The notes below the pieces were generated by a model. That model was not told where the DNA came from. It saw only the letters and a program-made list of their open reading frames with translations, and ran no database searches. Below are positions 56,601 to 64,000 of a DNA stretch of 64,000 nucleotides, piece after piece. The DNA comes from Streptomyces triculaminicus. GTDB taxonomy: Bacteria > Actinomycetota > Actinomycetes > Streptomycetales > Streptomycetaceae. Location: positions 372,001-436,000 of the forward strand of contig NZ_JAFMOF010000004.1 of NCBI RefSeq assembly GCF_017349075.1, read 5' to 3'. The stretch's first letter is position 1. Every line of letters begins with the position of its first letter. The position numbers were made by a program, and so were the translations under genes.

Positions 56601-59600
56601 GGGGCCTCGGGTCCACGGCGGCCGGTGAGCACGAGGTGGCCGGCCCCGGCGCGGGCGAGGTGACGGGCCACGTGGGCGCCGAGGGCGCCCGTACCGCCGG
56701 TGATCAGCATGGTGCCGCGCGGCCGCCACGCCCGCTCGGCGGGCACGGCGCCGAAGGGCGCCCGGGTCAGCCGGCGTACGAACACCCCGGACGGCCGCAC
56801 GGCGAGCTGGTCCTCATCGCCCGCCGCGCCGCCCAGCACGGCCGCGAGACGGCGCGCCGAACGCTCGTCCAGCACTTCCGGCAGGTCGACCAGCCCGCCC
56901 CAGCGCTGCGCGTGTTCCAGCGCGGCCGCCCTGCCCAGGCCCCAGACCATCCCCTGGTACGGGCTCCGTGCGGCGTCCGAGCGCCCGACCGAGACCGCCC
57001 CGCTCGTGGCGCACCACAGCGGCGCGTCCACCCCCGCCTCGCCCAGCGCCTGAACGAGCACGGTGGTGAGGGCGAGGCCCAGGGGCAGGGACGTGTGCAG
57101 CGGGTGCGGGTCCTCGGCCCGGCCGAGCAGCGAAAGGACGTGCTCCGGTGCCGCCCAGCGGATGCGCTCGGCCAGCTCGGAGCGGTCGTCGTCGGCGCCT
57201 ACGGTCAGCCGCATGACGTCGGCGCCATGGGCGGACAGGACGCGCTCGACCGCGTCGGCGGCCGGGGATTCCTCCTCGTCCGTGGTGACGAGCAGCCAGG
57301 TGCCCCGCGGCCCGGCCGCCTCCCGCAGGGCGGTCAGCGGCTTCCAGGTGACCCGGTAGCGCAGGCTGTCGACGGCGGACTGCTTCCGCTGCCGGCGACG
57401 CCAGTCCGACAGCGCCGGCAGCACGGAGCTGAGCGGCGCCGCCTCGTCGACGGCCAGTTCCTCGGTGAGGGCGGCCAGGTCCTGCCGCTCCACGGACTCC
57501 CAGAAACTCCTCTCCGACGGATCCTGGGCATCCCCGGCGAGGACGGCGGGTTCGCCGGAGGACGGCAGCAGCCAGTAGGGCTGGTGCCGGAAGGCGTACG
57601 TGGGCAGGTCGACGCGGCGAGCGCCCCGGCCGGCGAAGACGGCCGACCAGTCGATCGCCGTGCCGTGCACGTGCAGCCGGGCCACGGCCGTGGTGACGGC
57701 GACGTCCTCCGGACGGTCCGTGCGCAAGGCGGGGACGGCCGTCACGCTCGGCTCGTCGACGATGTCCTGGACCAGAGCGGCGAGAACACCCCCCGGCCCG
57801 ACCTCGAGGAAGGCGGTCACACCTTCGGCGGCCAGCGCCTCGACCGCGTCGGCGAAGCGGACCGCATGACGGACGTGCCGCACCCAGTACTCGGGGTCGC
57901 GCAGCTCGTCGCCGGTGACCAGTCGGCCGGTGAGGGTGGAGACGATCGGGATGGCCGGGGCGGCGAAGGTCACGCCTTCGGCGACCGTCCGGAAGTCGGC
58001 GAGCATCGGGTCCATCAGCGGCGAGTGGAAGGCGTGCGAGACCGACAGCGCCTTCGTCTTACGGCCCTGAGCGGCAAGCTTGCCGACGATCTCCGTAACA
58101 GCCGCCTCGGCACCGGACAGGACCACGGCCTGCGGACCGTTGACAGCGGCGATCCCCGCCTGGTCCTCGTAGCCGGCGAGCAGCGGAAGGACCTCGTCCT
58201 CCGACGCCTGCACCGCCACCATCACACCGCCGGCAGGCAGCGCCTGCATCAACCGGCCACGCGCCGCTACGAGCGCGGCCGCATCGGCCAGGGACAGCAC
58301 CCCGGCGACGTGCGCGGCGGCCAGCTCCCCGATCGAGTGCCCGGTGAGGAAGTCGGGCCGTACGCCCCAGGACTCGAGGAGACGGAACAATGCCACCTCA
58401 ACGGCGAACAGTGCCGGCTGAGTGAAACCGGTCTGATTCAGCAGCTCGCCATCGTCACCGAACACGACCTCCCGCAGCGGACGCTCGAGATGCGCGTCCA
58501 ACTCGCCACACACCGCGTCGAACGCCTCGGCGAAGACAGGGAACGTGGCATGCAGCTCCCGCCCCATCCCCACCCGCTGGCTCCCCTGCCCCGAGAACAA
58601 CAGGCCGGCCTTGCCGTCCCTCGCGCCATCGCCACCGGCGTCGCCCCGGGCGGCCAGCGCCTCCAGCCCCCGCACCAGCTCCTCACGGTCCGAGCCCACC
58701 GCGAACCCGCGATACGGCAACGCACCCCGCGTCGTCGCCAACGACAACGCAACATCCACCACATCAAGACCGGGATCAGCTTCCACGAACGACAACAACC
58801 GCTCCGCCTGCCCCCGCAGCCCCTCCGCGTCCTTGCCCGACACCAACCACGGCACAGCAACGCCACCGCCCGCACCGCGATCGTCACGCGCGTCGTCGGC
58901 CCGCGTCTCCTCCGGCGCCTGCTCGACGATGACGTGCGCGTTCGTTCCACTCACGCCGAACGACGACACACCCGCCCGACGCGGACGCCCGTCACCGTCC
59001 ACCGCCCACTCGACCGGCTCGGTCAGCAGCCGCACCTCACCCGCCGACCAATCCACGTGCGGCGACGGCTCGTCCACGTGCAGCGTCTTCGGCAGGACGC
59101 CGTGCCGCATCGCCTGGACCATCTTGATGATGCCCGCGACGCCCGCCGCTGCCTGCGTGTGCCCGAGGTTCGACTTGACGGTCCCCAGCCACAGCGGGCG
59201 ACCGGAAGACCGCCCGTGCCCGTAGGCCTCGAGCAGTGCCTGGGCTTCGATCGGGTCGCCGAGCATCGTTCCCGTGCCGTGCGCCTCGACCGCGTCGACG
59301 TCGGCGGCGGTCAGCCCCGCCGATGCCAGGGCCTGCCGGATCACCCGCTGCTGGGCGGGGCCGTTCGGGGCTGTCAGGCCGTTCGAGGCGCCGTCCTGGT
59401 TGACGGCGCTGCCGCGTACGACCGCCAGCACCTGGTGCCCGTTGCGCCGGGCGTCCGACAGCCGCTCCACGAGCAGCATGCCGACGCCCTCCGCGAGGCC
59501 GGTGCCGTCGGCGGCGGCCGAGAAGGCGCGGCAGCGGCCGTCCTGCGACAGGCCGCGCTGGCGGCTGAAGCCGATGAGGGCTCCGGGTGTCGACATGACG

Positions 59601-62600
59601 GTCACGCCGCCGGCCAGGGCCAGTTCGCACTCGCCCTGCCGCAGCGCCTGCATCGCCAGATGGAGCGCGACCAGCGACGACGAGCATGCCGTGTCCACCG
59701 TCACCGCCGGGCCCTCCAGCCCGAACGTGTAGGACAGCCGGCCGGAGACGACGGATGCCGAGTTGGCGGTGAGCAGATGTCCTTCCATGCCCTCCGCGGC
59801 GCCGGCAGTGAGGCCGACGGCGTAGTCCTGGCCGTTGGTGCCGGCGAAGACGCCGGTGCGGGAGCCGCGCAGCGTCGCCGGGTCGATGCCGGCCCGTTCA
59901 AAGGCCTCCCAGGTGACCTCGAGCAGCAGTCGTTGCTGCGGGTCCATGGCCAGTGCTTCGCGCGGCGAGATGCCGAAGAAGTCCGGGTCGAAGTCGCCGG
60001 CGTCGTGGAGGAAGCCGCCTTCGCGGGTGTAGACGGTGCCGGGGGCGTCGGGGTCGGCGTGGTAGAGGGCGTCGAGGTCCCAGCCGCGGCCGGCCGGGAA
60101 GCCGGTGATGGCGTCGCCGCCGCTCGCGACGAGGTCCCACAGGTCCTCCGGGCTGCGGACGTCTCCGGGGAAGCGGCAGCTCATGCCGACGATGGCGATG
60201 GGCTCGTCGTGCCCGGCGGGCCGCCCGAGGGTGGCAGGCGGGGCCTCGGTGACCAGGGTGACGCGTCCGGCGCCGCCCGTGACCTGGTCCGAGAGGTGGG
60301 CGGCCAGGGCGGCGGGGGTGGGGTGGTCGAAGACGACGGTCGCGGGCAGCCTGGTGCCCACCGCCGTGCCGAGGCGGTTGCGGAGCTCCATGGCCGCCAG
60401 GGAGTCGAAGCCCAGTTCGCGGAAGGCGCGTCCGGGGTCGACGGCCGCCGGTTCGGCGTGGCCGAGCACGCCCGCGACCTGGGTGCGGACGAGCTTGAGG
60501 AGGGCCTTGCGGCGTTCCGCCGGAGGCAGCCCGGCCAGCCGCCGGGCCTCCTGCGGGGTCTCGTCGGCGGCCGCCGCTTCGGCGGCCCGGCGCAGCGGGG
60601 TCCTGACGAGTCCGCGCAGCAGGGCGGGTACCGTGCCGCCGGCCGTGTGCCGACGCATGGCGGCCGGGTCCAGGCGTACGGGCGCGAGCACCGGGTCCTC
60701 GAGGGCGCGCGCGAGGTCGAGGAGGCGCAGGCCCTCGTCGGCGGTCAGCGGTATGAGCCCGGCGCGGGTCATCCGCCGCAGGTCGCTCGTCCCGAGGCGC
60801 GTCTGCTCGCCGCGCTCGTCCCACACGCCCCAGGCGAGCGAGGAGGCCGGGAGCCCGCTCGCCTTTCGGTGCTCGGCGAGGGCGTCGAGGAAGGCGTTGC
60901 CCGCCGCGTACGCGGCCTGGCCCGCGCCGCCGAGCGTGCCGGCGAAGGAGGAGAAGAGGACGAACGCGGCGAGGTGGTCCATGTCCCGCGTCAGTTCGTG
61001 GAGGTTCAGCGCCGCGTCGACCTTGGGGCGCAGCACCTGGTCGAGTTCGTCGGGGGCGAGGGAGGCGACGAGGCCTCCCGCGACGACGGCCGCGGCGTGG
61101 ACGACGGCGGTGAGCGGGTGCTCCGCCGGTATGCCGGCGAGGAGTCCGGCCAAGGCCTCGCGGTCGGCGGCGTCGCAGGCGGCGATGGTGACGGTTTCGG
61201 CGCCGAGGGCGGTCGTCAGGTGCTCGCGGAGTTCGTCGGCGCCTTCGGTCGCGGGGCCGCGGCGGCTGGTGAGGACGATGTGGCGGATGCCGTGGGTGGT
61301 GACGAAGTGTTCGGCGACGAGCCGGCCCAGGGCGCCGGTGCCGCCGGTGATCAGCACGGTGCCGTGCGGATCGAAGGCCCGGGCCGGGGCCTGTTCCAAG
61401 GCTTGGTCTTGGGCCTGGGGAGCGTGCCCGGCGGCGGGCACTCGGGCGAGCCTCGGTACGGACATCCGCCCGGCCCGCAGCGCGAACTGGGGCTCGCCGG
61501 TGGCCAGTGCGGCCGGCAGCAGGGCGTGGGAGTCCGCGTCGTCGTCGAGGTCCGCCAGGACCAGCCGGTCGGCGTGCTCGGACTGTGCCGAGCGGACCAG
61601 TCCCCACACCGGCGCGTGGGCGAGGCCGGCCAGAGCGTCGTCGCCGTCGTCCGCCGCGACCGCGCCCCGCGTGAGCAGGACCAGCCGGGAGGCCGCGCAG
61701 CGTTCGTCGGCGAGCCAGGAGCGGACGAGGCCGAGGGTTTCGCGGGCGAGGGCCCGTACGGCCTCGGGGTCGCCGCCGTCGGCGCTGGGCACGGCGGCGA
61801 CCACCACGTCGGGTACGGGTTCGTCCGCCGGCACGGGGAGGGCGGGGAGGAGGCCGGGCCGCAGGGCGCGCAGCGCCTCGGGGACGTCGTCGCCGAGAAC
61901 CGCCCATCGTCCGCCCGGGGTCCGGGAGTTCACGGGCAGGGGTAGCGGCGTCCAGTCCACCCGGTACAGCGCGTCGTGGTGGTCCGCGCGTGGGGAGCGG
62001 AGCTGCTCCTCGTCCACGGTGCGGAAGCTCAGCGTGCCGACGGAGGCCACGGCCCGGCCCGTCGCGTCGGCGGCGGTCACGGACACCGCGCCGGGGCCCG
62101 CCGGGCTGATGCGTACGCGCAGCTCCGAGGCGCCGGTGGCGTGCAGGCGCACGTTCTCCCAGGAGAAGGCGAGCCGTCCGCCGTCGGTGTCCCCGAGCGG
62201 GCCGAAGCCGACGGCGTGCAGCGCGGCGTCCAGCAGTGCGGGGTGGAGGCCGAAGCGGGCGGCGTCGGTCCGGGCGTCCGGGGCGGCCGTGGGCAGGGCG
62301 ACCTCGGCGTACACCTCGTCGCCGTGCCGCCAGGCGGCCCGCAGGCCCTGGAAGGCGGGCCCGTAGCCGAACGACCGCTCGGCGAGCAGGTCGTAGAAGC
62401 CGTCGAGGTCGACGGCCGTGGTGCCCGCGCCGGCCGGAGGCCAGGCGGTGAGGTCCTCGGCCGCGTCCGTCTCCGCGGGGCCGCCCGTGGCCAGTGCGCC
62501 GGTGCCGTGGCAGGTCCAGCCGTCGTCGTCGGCGGCTGCGTCGTCGGGCCGCGAGTAGATGCCGAAGGTCCTGCGGCCGGAGTCGTCGGCCTGGCCGACG

Positions 62601-64000
62601 GAGACCTGGACGACCACTCCGGCGCCGTGCTCGGGGAGCAGCAGCGGTGCCTGGAGGGTGAGTTCCTCGAGCCGGTCGCAGCCGGCGTGGTCGCCGGCGC
62701 GGAGGGCGAGCTCGACGAAGGCCGTGCCCGGCAGCAGGACGTTGCCCATCACGACGTGGTCGGCGAGCCAGGGGTGGGTGTGGGTGGACAGCCGTCCGGT
62801 GAGCAGCAGGCCGTCGGAGTCGGCGAGGGTGACGACGGCGCCCAGCAGCGGGTGGTCGGCCGGCCCCAGGCCGAGGCCGGTGGCGTCGCCGGCGGGGTGG
62901 GGGGCGTCGAGCCAGTAGCGCTGGTGCCGGAAGGCGTAGGTGGGCAGGGGGACGGTACGGGCGCCCGTACCGCCGAGGAGCGTGTGCCAGTCGAGGGCGA
63001 CGCCGTGGGTGTGGGCCTCGGCGGCCGAGCGCAGGAACCGGCCCGGGCCTCCTTCGTCGCGGCGCAGCGTGCCCAGCGCGACGGCCGTGGCGCCCATGTC
63101 GTCGAGGGTCTCCTGCATCCCCATGGTGAGCACGGGGTGGGCGCTGACCTCGACGAGCGCGCTGTGCCCGTCGGCGACCAGGGCCCGGGTGGCCTGCTCG
63201 AAGTACACGGTCTGCCGCAGGCTGCGGTACCAGTACTCGGCGTCGAGCCGTGCGGTGTCCAGCGGCTGCCCGGTGACGGTGGAGTAGAACGGCACGTCGG
63301 ACGAGCGCGGCGAGATGTCGGCGAGGGCGACCAGGACGCGCTCGCGGACCGACTCGACCTGGGCGGAGTGGGAGGCGTAGTCGACGGCGATGACGCGGGC
63401 CCTGATGTCGTCGGCGGCGAGCGTGTCGCGCAGTTCGGCCAGGGCGTCGGGGTCGCCGGACAGGACGATGGAGGTGGGGCTGTTGACGGCTGCCACGGAC
63501 AGCCGGTCGCCCCACGGCTCCATGCGCGGGGAGAGCCGGTCCAGGGGCAGGCCCACGGACATCATGCCGCCGCGCCCGGAGAGCGCGGTCAGGGCCTGGC
63601 TGCGCAGCGCCACGACCTTCGCCGCGTCCTCCAGCGACAGCGCTCCCACCACGCACGCGGCGGCGATCTCGCCCTGGCTGTGCCCGGCCACGGCGGCCGG
63701 CCGCACGCCGTACGAGCGCCACAGCTCGGCCAGCGAGACCATCACCGCCCACAGCACCGGCTGGACGACGTCGACCCGGTCGAGCCCGGGCGCGCCGGGA
63801 GCCGCGCGCAGGACGTCCTCCAGCGACCAGTCGACGTGCGGTGCCAGCGCGTCCGCGCACTGCTGGATGCGCTCGCGGAAGACGGGCGAGGAGTCGAGGA
63901 GTCCGAGCGCCATGCCGGGCCACTGGGAGCCCTGCCCGGGGAAGACGAAGGCGACCTGGCGGGCGTGTTCGGCGGTGCCGCGCACCACGGTGGCGGGGTC
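50678..64000 (-). CDS. Modular type I PKS, at least three modules (N-terminus beyond the window)
   Basis: At least 4440 residues, open in frame to the window edge. Visible order: AT-DH-KR-ACP (the KS of this module lies outside), KS-AT-KR-ACP, KS-AT-KR-ACP, and a C-terminal docking region (ERVRQALAALPLARLREAGL to VDNLIELALGDGEL). It acts upstream of the two synthases to its left, since gene order on the minus strand and docking segments agree. The stop at 50678 lies 35 bases before the next start. The first AT predicts methylmalonyl, the other two malonyl. Codon use shifts sharply within some AT/KS stretches (about 53390-53990 and 58690-59060). Confidence 0.95.
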   Translation of the reverse strand, partial: DPATVVRGTAEHARQVAFVFPGQGSQWPGMALGLLDSSPVFRERIQQCADALAPHVDWSLEDVLRAAPGAPGLDRVDVVQPVLWAVMVSLAELWRSYGVRPAAVAGHSQGEIAAACVVGALSLEDAAKVVALRSQALTALSGRGGMMSVGLPLDRLSPRMEPWGDRLSVAAVNSPTSIVLSGDPDALAELRDTLAADDIRARVIAVDYASHSAQVESVRERVLVALADISPRSSDVPFYSTVTGQPLDTARLDAEYWYRSLRQTVYFEQATRALVADGHSALVEVSAHPVLTMGMQETLDDMGATAVALGTLRRDEGGPGRFLRSAAEAHTHGVALDWHTLLGGTGARTVPLPTYAFRHQRYWLDAPHPAGDATGLGLGPADHPLLGAVVTLADSDGLLLTGRLSTHTHPWLADHVVMGNVLLPGTAFVELALRAGDHAGCDRLEELTLQAPLLLPEHGAGVVVQVSVGQADDSGRRTFGIYSRPDDAAADDDGWTCHGTGALATGGPAETDAAEDLTAWPPAGAGTTAVDLDGFYDLLAERSFGYGPAFQGLRAAWRHGDEVYAEVALPTAAPDARTDAARFGLHPALLDAALHAVGFGPLGDTDGGRLAFSWENVRLHATGASELRVRISPAGPGAVSVTAADATGRAVASVGTLSFRTVDEEQLRSPRADHHDALYRVDWTPLPLPVNSRTPGGRWAVLGDDVPEALRALRPGLLPALPVPADEPVPDVVVAAVPSADGGDPEAVRALARETLGLVRSWLADERCAASRLVLLTRGAVAADDGDDALAGLAHAPVWGLVRSAQSEHADRLVLADLDDDADSHALLPAALATGEPQFALRAGRMSVPRLARVPAAGHAPQAQDQALEQAPARAFDPHGTVLITGGTGALGRLVAEHFVTTHGIRHIVLTSRRGPATEGADELREHLTTALGAETVTIAACDAADREALAGLLAGIPAEHPLTAVVHAAAVVAGGLVASLAPDELDQVLRPKVDAALNLHELTRDMDHLAAFVLFSSFAGTLGGAGQAAYAAGNAFLDALAEHRKASGLPASSLAWGVWDERGEQTRLGTSDLRRMTRAGLIPLTADEGLRLLDLARALEDPVLAPVRLDPAAMRRHTAGGTVPALLRGLVRTPLRRAAEAAAADETPQEARRLAGLPPAERRKALLKLVRTQVAGVLGHAEPAAVDPGRAFRELGFDSLAAMELRNRLGTAVGTRLPATVVFDHPTPAALAAHLSDQVTGGAGRVTLVTEAPPATLGRPAGHDEPIAIVGMSCRFPGDVRSPEDLWDLVASGGDAITGFPAGRGWDLDALYHADPDAPGTVYTREGGFLHDAGDFDPDFFGISPREALAMDPQQRLLLEVTWEAFERAGIDPATLRGSRTGVFAGTNGQDYAVGLTAGAAEGMEGHLLTANSASVVSGRLSYTFGLEGPAVTVDTACSSSLVALHLAMQALRQGECELALAGGVTVMSTPGALIGFSRQRGLSQDGRCRAFSAAADGTGLAEGVGMLLVERLSDARRNGHQVLAVVRGSAVNQDGASNGLTAPNGPAQQRVIRQALASAGLTAADVDAVEAHGTGTMLGDPIEAQALLEAYGHGRSSGRPLWLGTVKSNLGHTQAAAGVAGIIKMVQAMRHGVLPKTLHVDEPSPHVDWSAGEVRLLTEPVEWAVDGDGRPRRAGVSSFGVSGTNAHVIVEQAPEETRADDARDDRGAGGGVAVPWLVSGKDAEGLRGQAERLLSFVEADPGLDVVDVALSLATTRGALPYRGFAVGSDREELVRGLEALAARGDAGGDGARDGKAGLLFSGQGSQRVGMGRELHATFPVFAEAFDAVCGELDAHLERPLREVVFGDDGELLNQTGFTQPALFAVEVALFRLLESWGVRPDFLTGHSIGELAAAHVAGVLSLADAAALVAARGRLMQALPAGGVMVAVQASEDEVLPLLAGYEDQAGIAAVNGPQAVVLSGAEAAVTEIVGKLAAQGRKTKALSVSHAFHSPLMDPMLADFRTVAEGVTFAAPAIPIVSTLTGRLVTGDELRDPEYWVRHVRHAVRFADAVEALAAEGVTAFLEVGPGGVLAALVQDIVDEPSVTAVPALRTDRPEDVAVTTAVARLHVHGTAIDWSAVFAGRGARRVDLPTYAFRHQPYWLLPSSGEPAVLAGDAQDPSERSFWESVERQDLAALTEELAVDEAAPLSSVLPALSDWRRRQRKQSAVDSLRYRVTWKPLTALREAAGPRGTWLLVTTDEEESPAADAVERVLSAHGADVMRLTVGADDDRSELAERIRWAAPEHVLSLLGRAEDPHPLHTSLPLGLALTTVLVQALGEAGVDAPLWCATSGAVSVGRSDAARSPYQGMVWGLGRAAALEHAQRWGGLVDLPEVLDERSARRLAAVLGGAAGDEDQLAVRPSGVFVRRLTRAPFGAVPAERAWRPRGTMLITGGTGALGAHVARHLARAGAGHLVLTGRRGPEAPGAEELAADLRDLGARVTLVACDAADRKAVAALLRTLEEDEEPLTAVVHAAGMPQFSPLADTRLADLADVVSAKVAGATHLDELLGDRPLDAFVLFSSVAGVWGSGNQAAYSAANAFLDGLAERRRARGLAGTAVAWGPWADGGMAGDEEARSHLRRRGLPAMSPETATAALQRALDLDETAVVVADVLWERFAPAFTVARPSPLFGDLPEVREALAGTPDAATTTSALGERLAGLAPAERDRVLLDLVRTEAAMALGHAGPEAVAPERAFKDLGFDSLTGVELRNRLNAATGLRLPTTLVFDHPSAAHLAAFLSTEVSGRATRTGEAEAEAVAARSAADEPIAIVAMSCRFPGGVRSPEELWRLLADDVDAVSAFPADRGWDLEALYDPDPERPGTTYVDEGGFLHDAGHFDPRFFGISPREALAMDPQQRLLLETAWEALERARLAPATIKGSRTGVFIGSGYQGYGAGLGELPEGVEGHLLTGSSGSVMSGRIAYTFGLEGPAVTVDTACSSSLVALHLATQALRQGECEMALVGGATVMAGPNAFVEFSRQRGLAADGRCKPFAAAADGTGWGEGVGMLLVERLSDARRNGHPVLAVVRGSAVNQDGASNGLTAPNGPAQQRVIRQALANAGLTAADIDTVEAHGTGTALGDPIEAQALLATYGQERPEDRPLWLGSMKSNIGHTQAASGVASVIKTVLALHHGLLPRTLHVDEPTPHVDWSAGAVRLLSEPVEWTATDGQPRRAAVSSFGVSGTNAHTIIEEAPVEEPAPTEAEAQADAGDSERCTAWTVSGKDEAALREQARNLLAHVADRRPHDVALSLAVSRTAMEHRAVVVGQDGATLLAGLDALARGESSPDLVRGVAVASTTRTAFLFSGQGSQRLGMGRVLYAAFPVFADAFDEVCAHMDAHLERPLRDVVFGDDGELLDQTGFTQPALFAVEVALFRLVESWGVRPDFLAGHSVGELAAAHVAGVLSLADAAVLVAARGRLMQALPVGGLMLAVEASEAEVLPLLEGREDALGIAAVNGPSSVVVSGAEDDVIEVGGLLAADGRRTKRLSVSHAFHSPLMDPMLAAFRKVAESVTYSAPVVPFVSALTGRLVTADELSDPEYWVRHVRQTVRFSDAVRALDVAGATVFLEVGPGGVLTAMAQQNVETAEAVAALRADRPEGLSVTTALARLHVLGVPVDWSTVFAGTGARFVDLPTYPFQRQHYWLENTRPTQAVATGQSGAPGDAAEAEFWETVENGRHGALAERLGVDAEASADSVFAALSAWRRESRTRSTLDGWRYQPVWKPLTELASGAVLPGTWLVVAPDSASEEARDVVRVLGDRGADALAPVVVGGPGGGREAVAELLREAVPGGTALVGVVSLLALAEGTHPDHDGLPASLAATMALVQALGDLDMAAPLWCVTRGAVSTGRSNPVENPLQGLVWGMGRAAALEVPQRWGGLIDLPGVPDERALNRLVDVLADADADAHTEIGAAEDQLAVRGSGVLVRRLARAPRGTAAAAGGGWRPRGTVLITGGTGSLGGHAARWLARNGAERLVLTSRRGEAAEGAAELRAELEGLGAEVAVVACDVADRSAVAGLLGSLEETGPGLTAVVHAAGLPQFATIMDTGTAELAAVLSAKVAGAVHLDELLGDRPLDAFVLFSSVSGVWGSGSQAAYSAANAFLDSLAQRRRARGLAATAVAWGPWAEGGMAADGGAEEHLRRRGLPSLPPELAVGALQNAMDRGDTAVVVADVDWSRFAPSFTIGRPSPLLGDLPEVRTALASGAGRDDEAPGDGVLELTRRLAGLARDDRREALLELVRAEAAAVLGYTGAAGAAAVEPDRAFRELGFDSLTAVELRNRLGTVTGLKLPMTMVFDYPTPLALTEQLLADLLVENGGDGSGAGGSDDERVRQALAALPLARLREAGLLDALLRLAADSNPADPALAPAPAAGTDADEATRSIESMDVDNLIELALGDGEL
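50940..55585 (-). other. PKS module C: KS-AT(malonyl)-KR-ACP
   Basis: KS has DTACSSS and EAHGTGTALGDP. AT has GHSVGE and HAFH (malonyl). KR has GGTGSLGG, YSAAN and GVWGSGSQ without LDD, so it is A-type. ACP carries LGFDSL. The AT coding DNA uses many G- or T-ending codons, unlike flanking DNA. Confidence 0.87.
55650..60210 (-). other. PKS module B: KS-AT(malonyl)-KR-ACP
   Basis: KS has DTACSSS and EAHGTGTMLGDP. AT has GHSIGE and HAFH (malonyl). KR has GGTGALG, YSAAN, no LDD and GVWGSGNQ, so it is A-type. ACP carries LGFDSL. There is no DH or ER. Confidence 0.87.
60275..64000 (-). other. PKS module A (partial): AT(methylmalonyl)-DH-KR-ACP
   Basis: AT has GHSQGE and YASH (63368-63379), predicting methylmalonyl-CoA. 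DH has HVVMGNVLLPG and HPALLDAALHAV, so it looks active. KR has GGTGALG and YAAGN but reads HAAAVVAGG where B-type domains have LDD, and it lacks the A-type Trp. There is no ER. It predicts a methyl-branched alkene. ACP carries LGFDSL. Confidence 0.87.

Overview
The window looks like a Streptomyces (or close actinomycete) chromosome segment. G+C is very high, third codon positions are almost all G or C, GTG and TTG starts occur, there are Tat/Sec-exported enzymes and IdeR/DmdR1-type iron boxes, and a giant modular type I polyketide synthase (PKS) fills the right half.

Left part (1-6.4 kb): an iron-acquisition block. A siderophore-type nonribosomal peptide synthetase (NRPS) runs leftwards out of the window. 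It is split by a one-base frameshift at about 650. It is divergent from an M20 amidohydrolase across an iron box, and an iron-siderophore-binding lipoprotein with its own iron box follows.

Middle (6.4-28.3 kb): mixed genes, mostly metabolic and exported. In order: two small proteins, an R61-type DD-peptidase, a glutamine synthetase-like enzyme translationally close to a FluG-type amidohydrolase, a small secreted protein, a two-gene pair resembling toxin-antitoxin modules, a class V aminotransferase, a secreted TAP-like peptidase, a glycosyltransferase (with a second one-base frameshift), a WS/DGAT-like acyltransferase, an alpha/beta hydrolase, a PBP5-type DD-carboxypeptidase, a secreted phospholipase D with a TTA codon, a TPR protein coupled to a polyprenyl synthase, a DUF1023-type hydrolase, a GNAT acetyltransferase and a Tat-exported PIG-L deacetylase.

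Right part (28.4-64 kb): the downstream end of a modular PKS locus, all on the minus strand. Three synthases are transcribed right to left (50678-64000+, 39267-50642, 29198-39190), followed by a type II thioesterase. Seven modules are visible. The first is cut by the window edge (AT-DH-KR-ACP). Three KS-AT-KR-ACP modules follow, then one fully reducing KS-AT-DH-ER-KR-ACP module, one KS-AT-KR-ACP module, and a last KS-AT-KR-ACP-TE module. Motifs predict a trisubstituted alkene, then a 1,3-polyol interrupted by one methylene, ending in an alpha-substituted carboxylate released by the thioesterase. That pattern suits a polyol or polyene macrolide, but the product cannot be named from this window. 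A strong hairpin at 28329-28370 marks the left end of the PKS operon.
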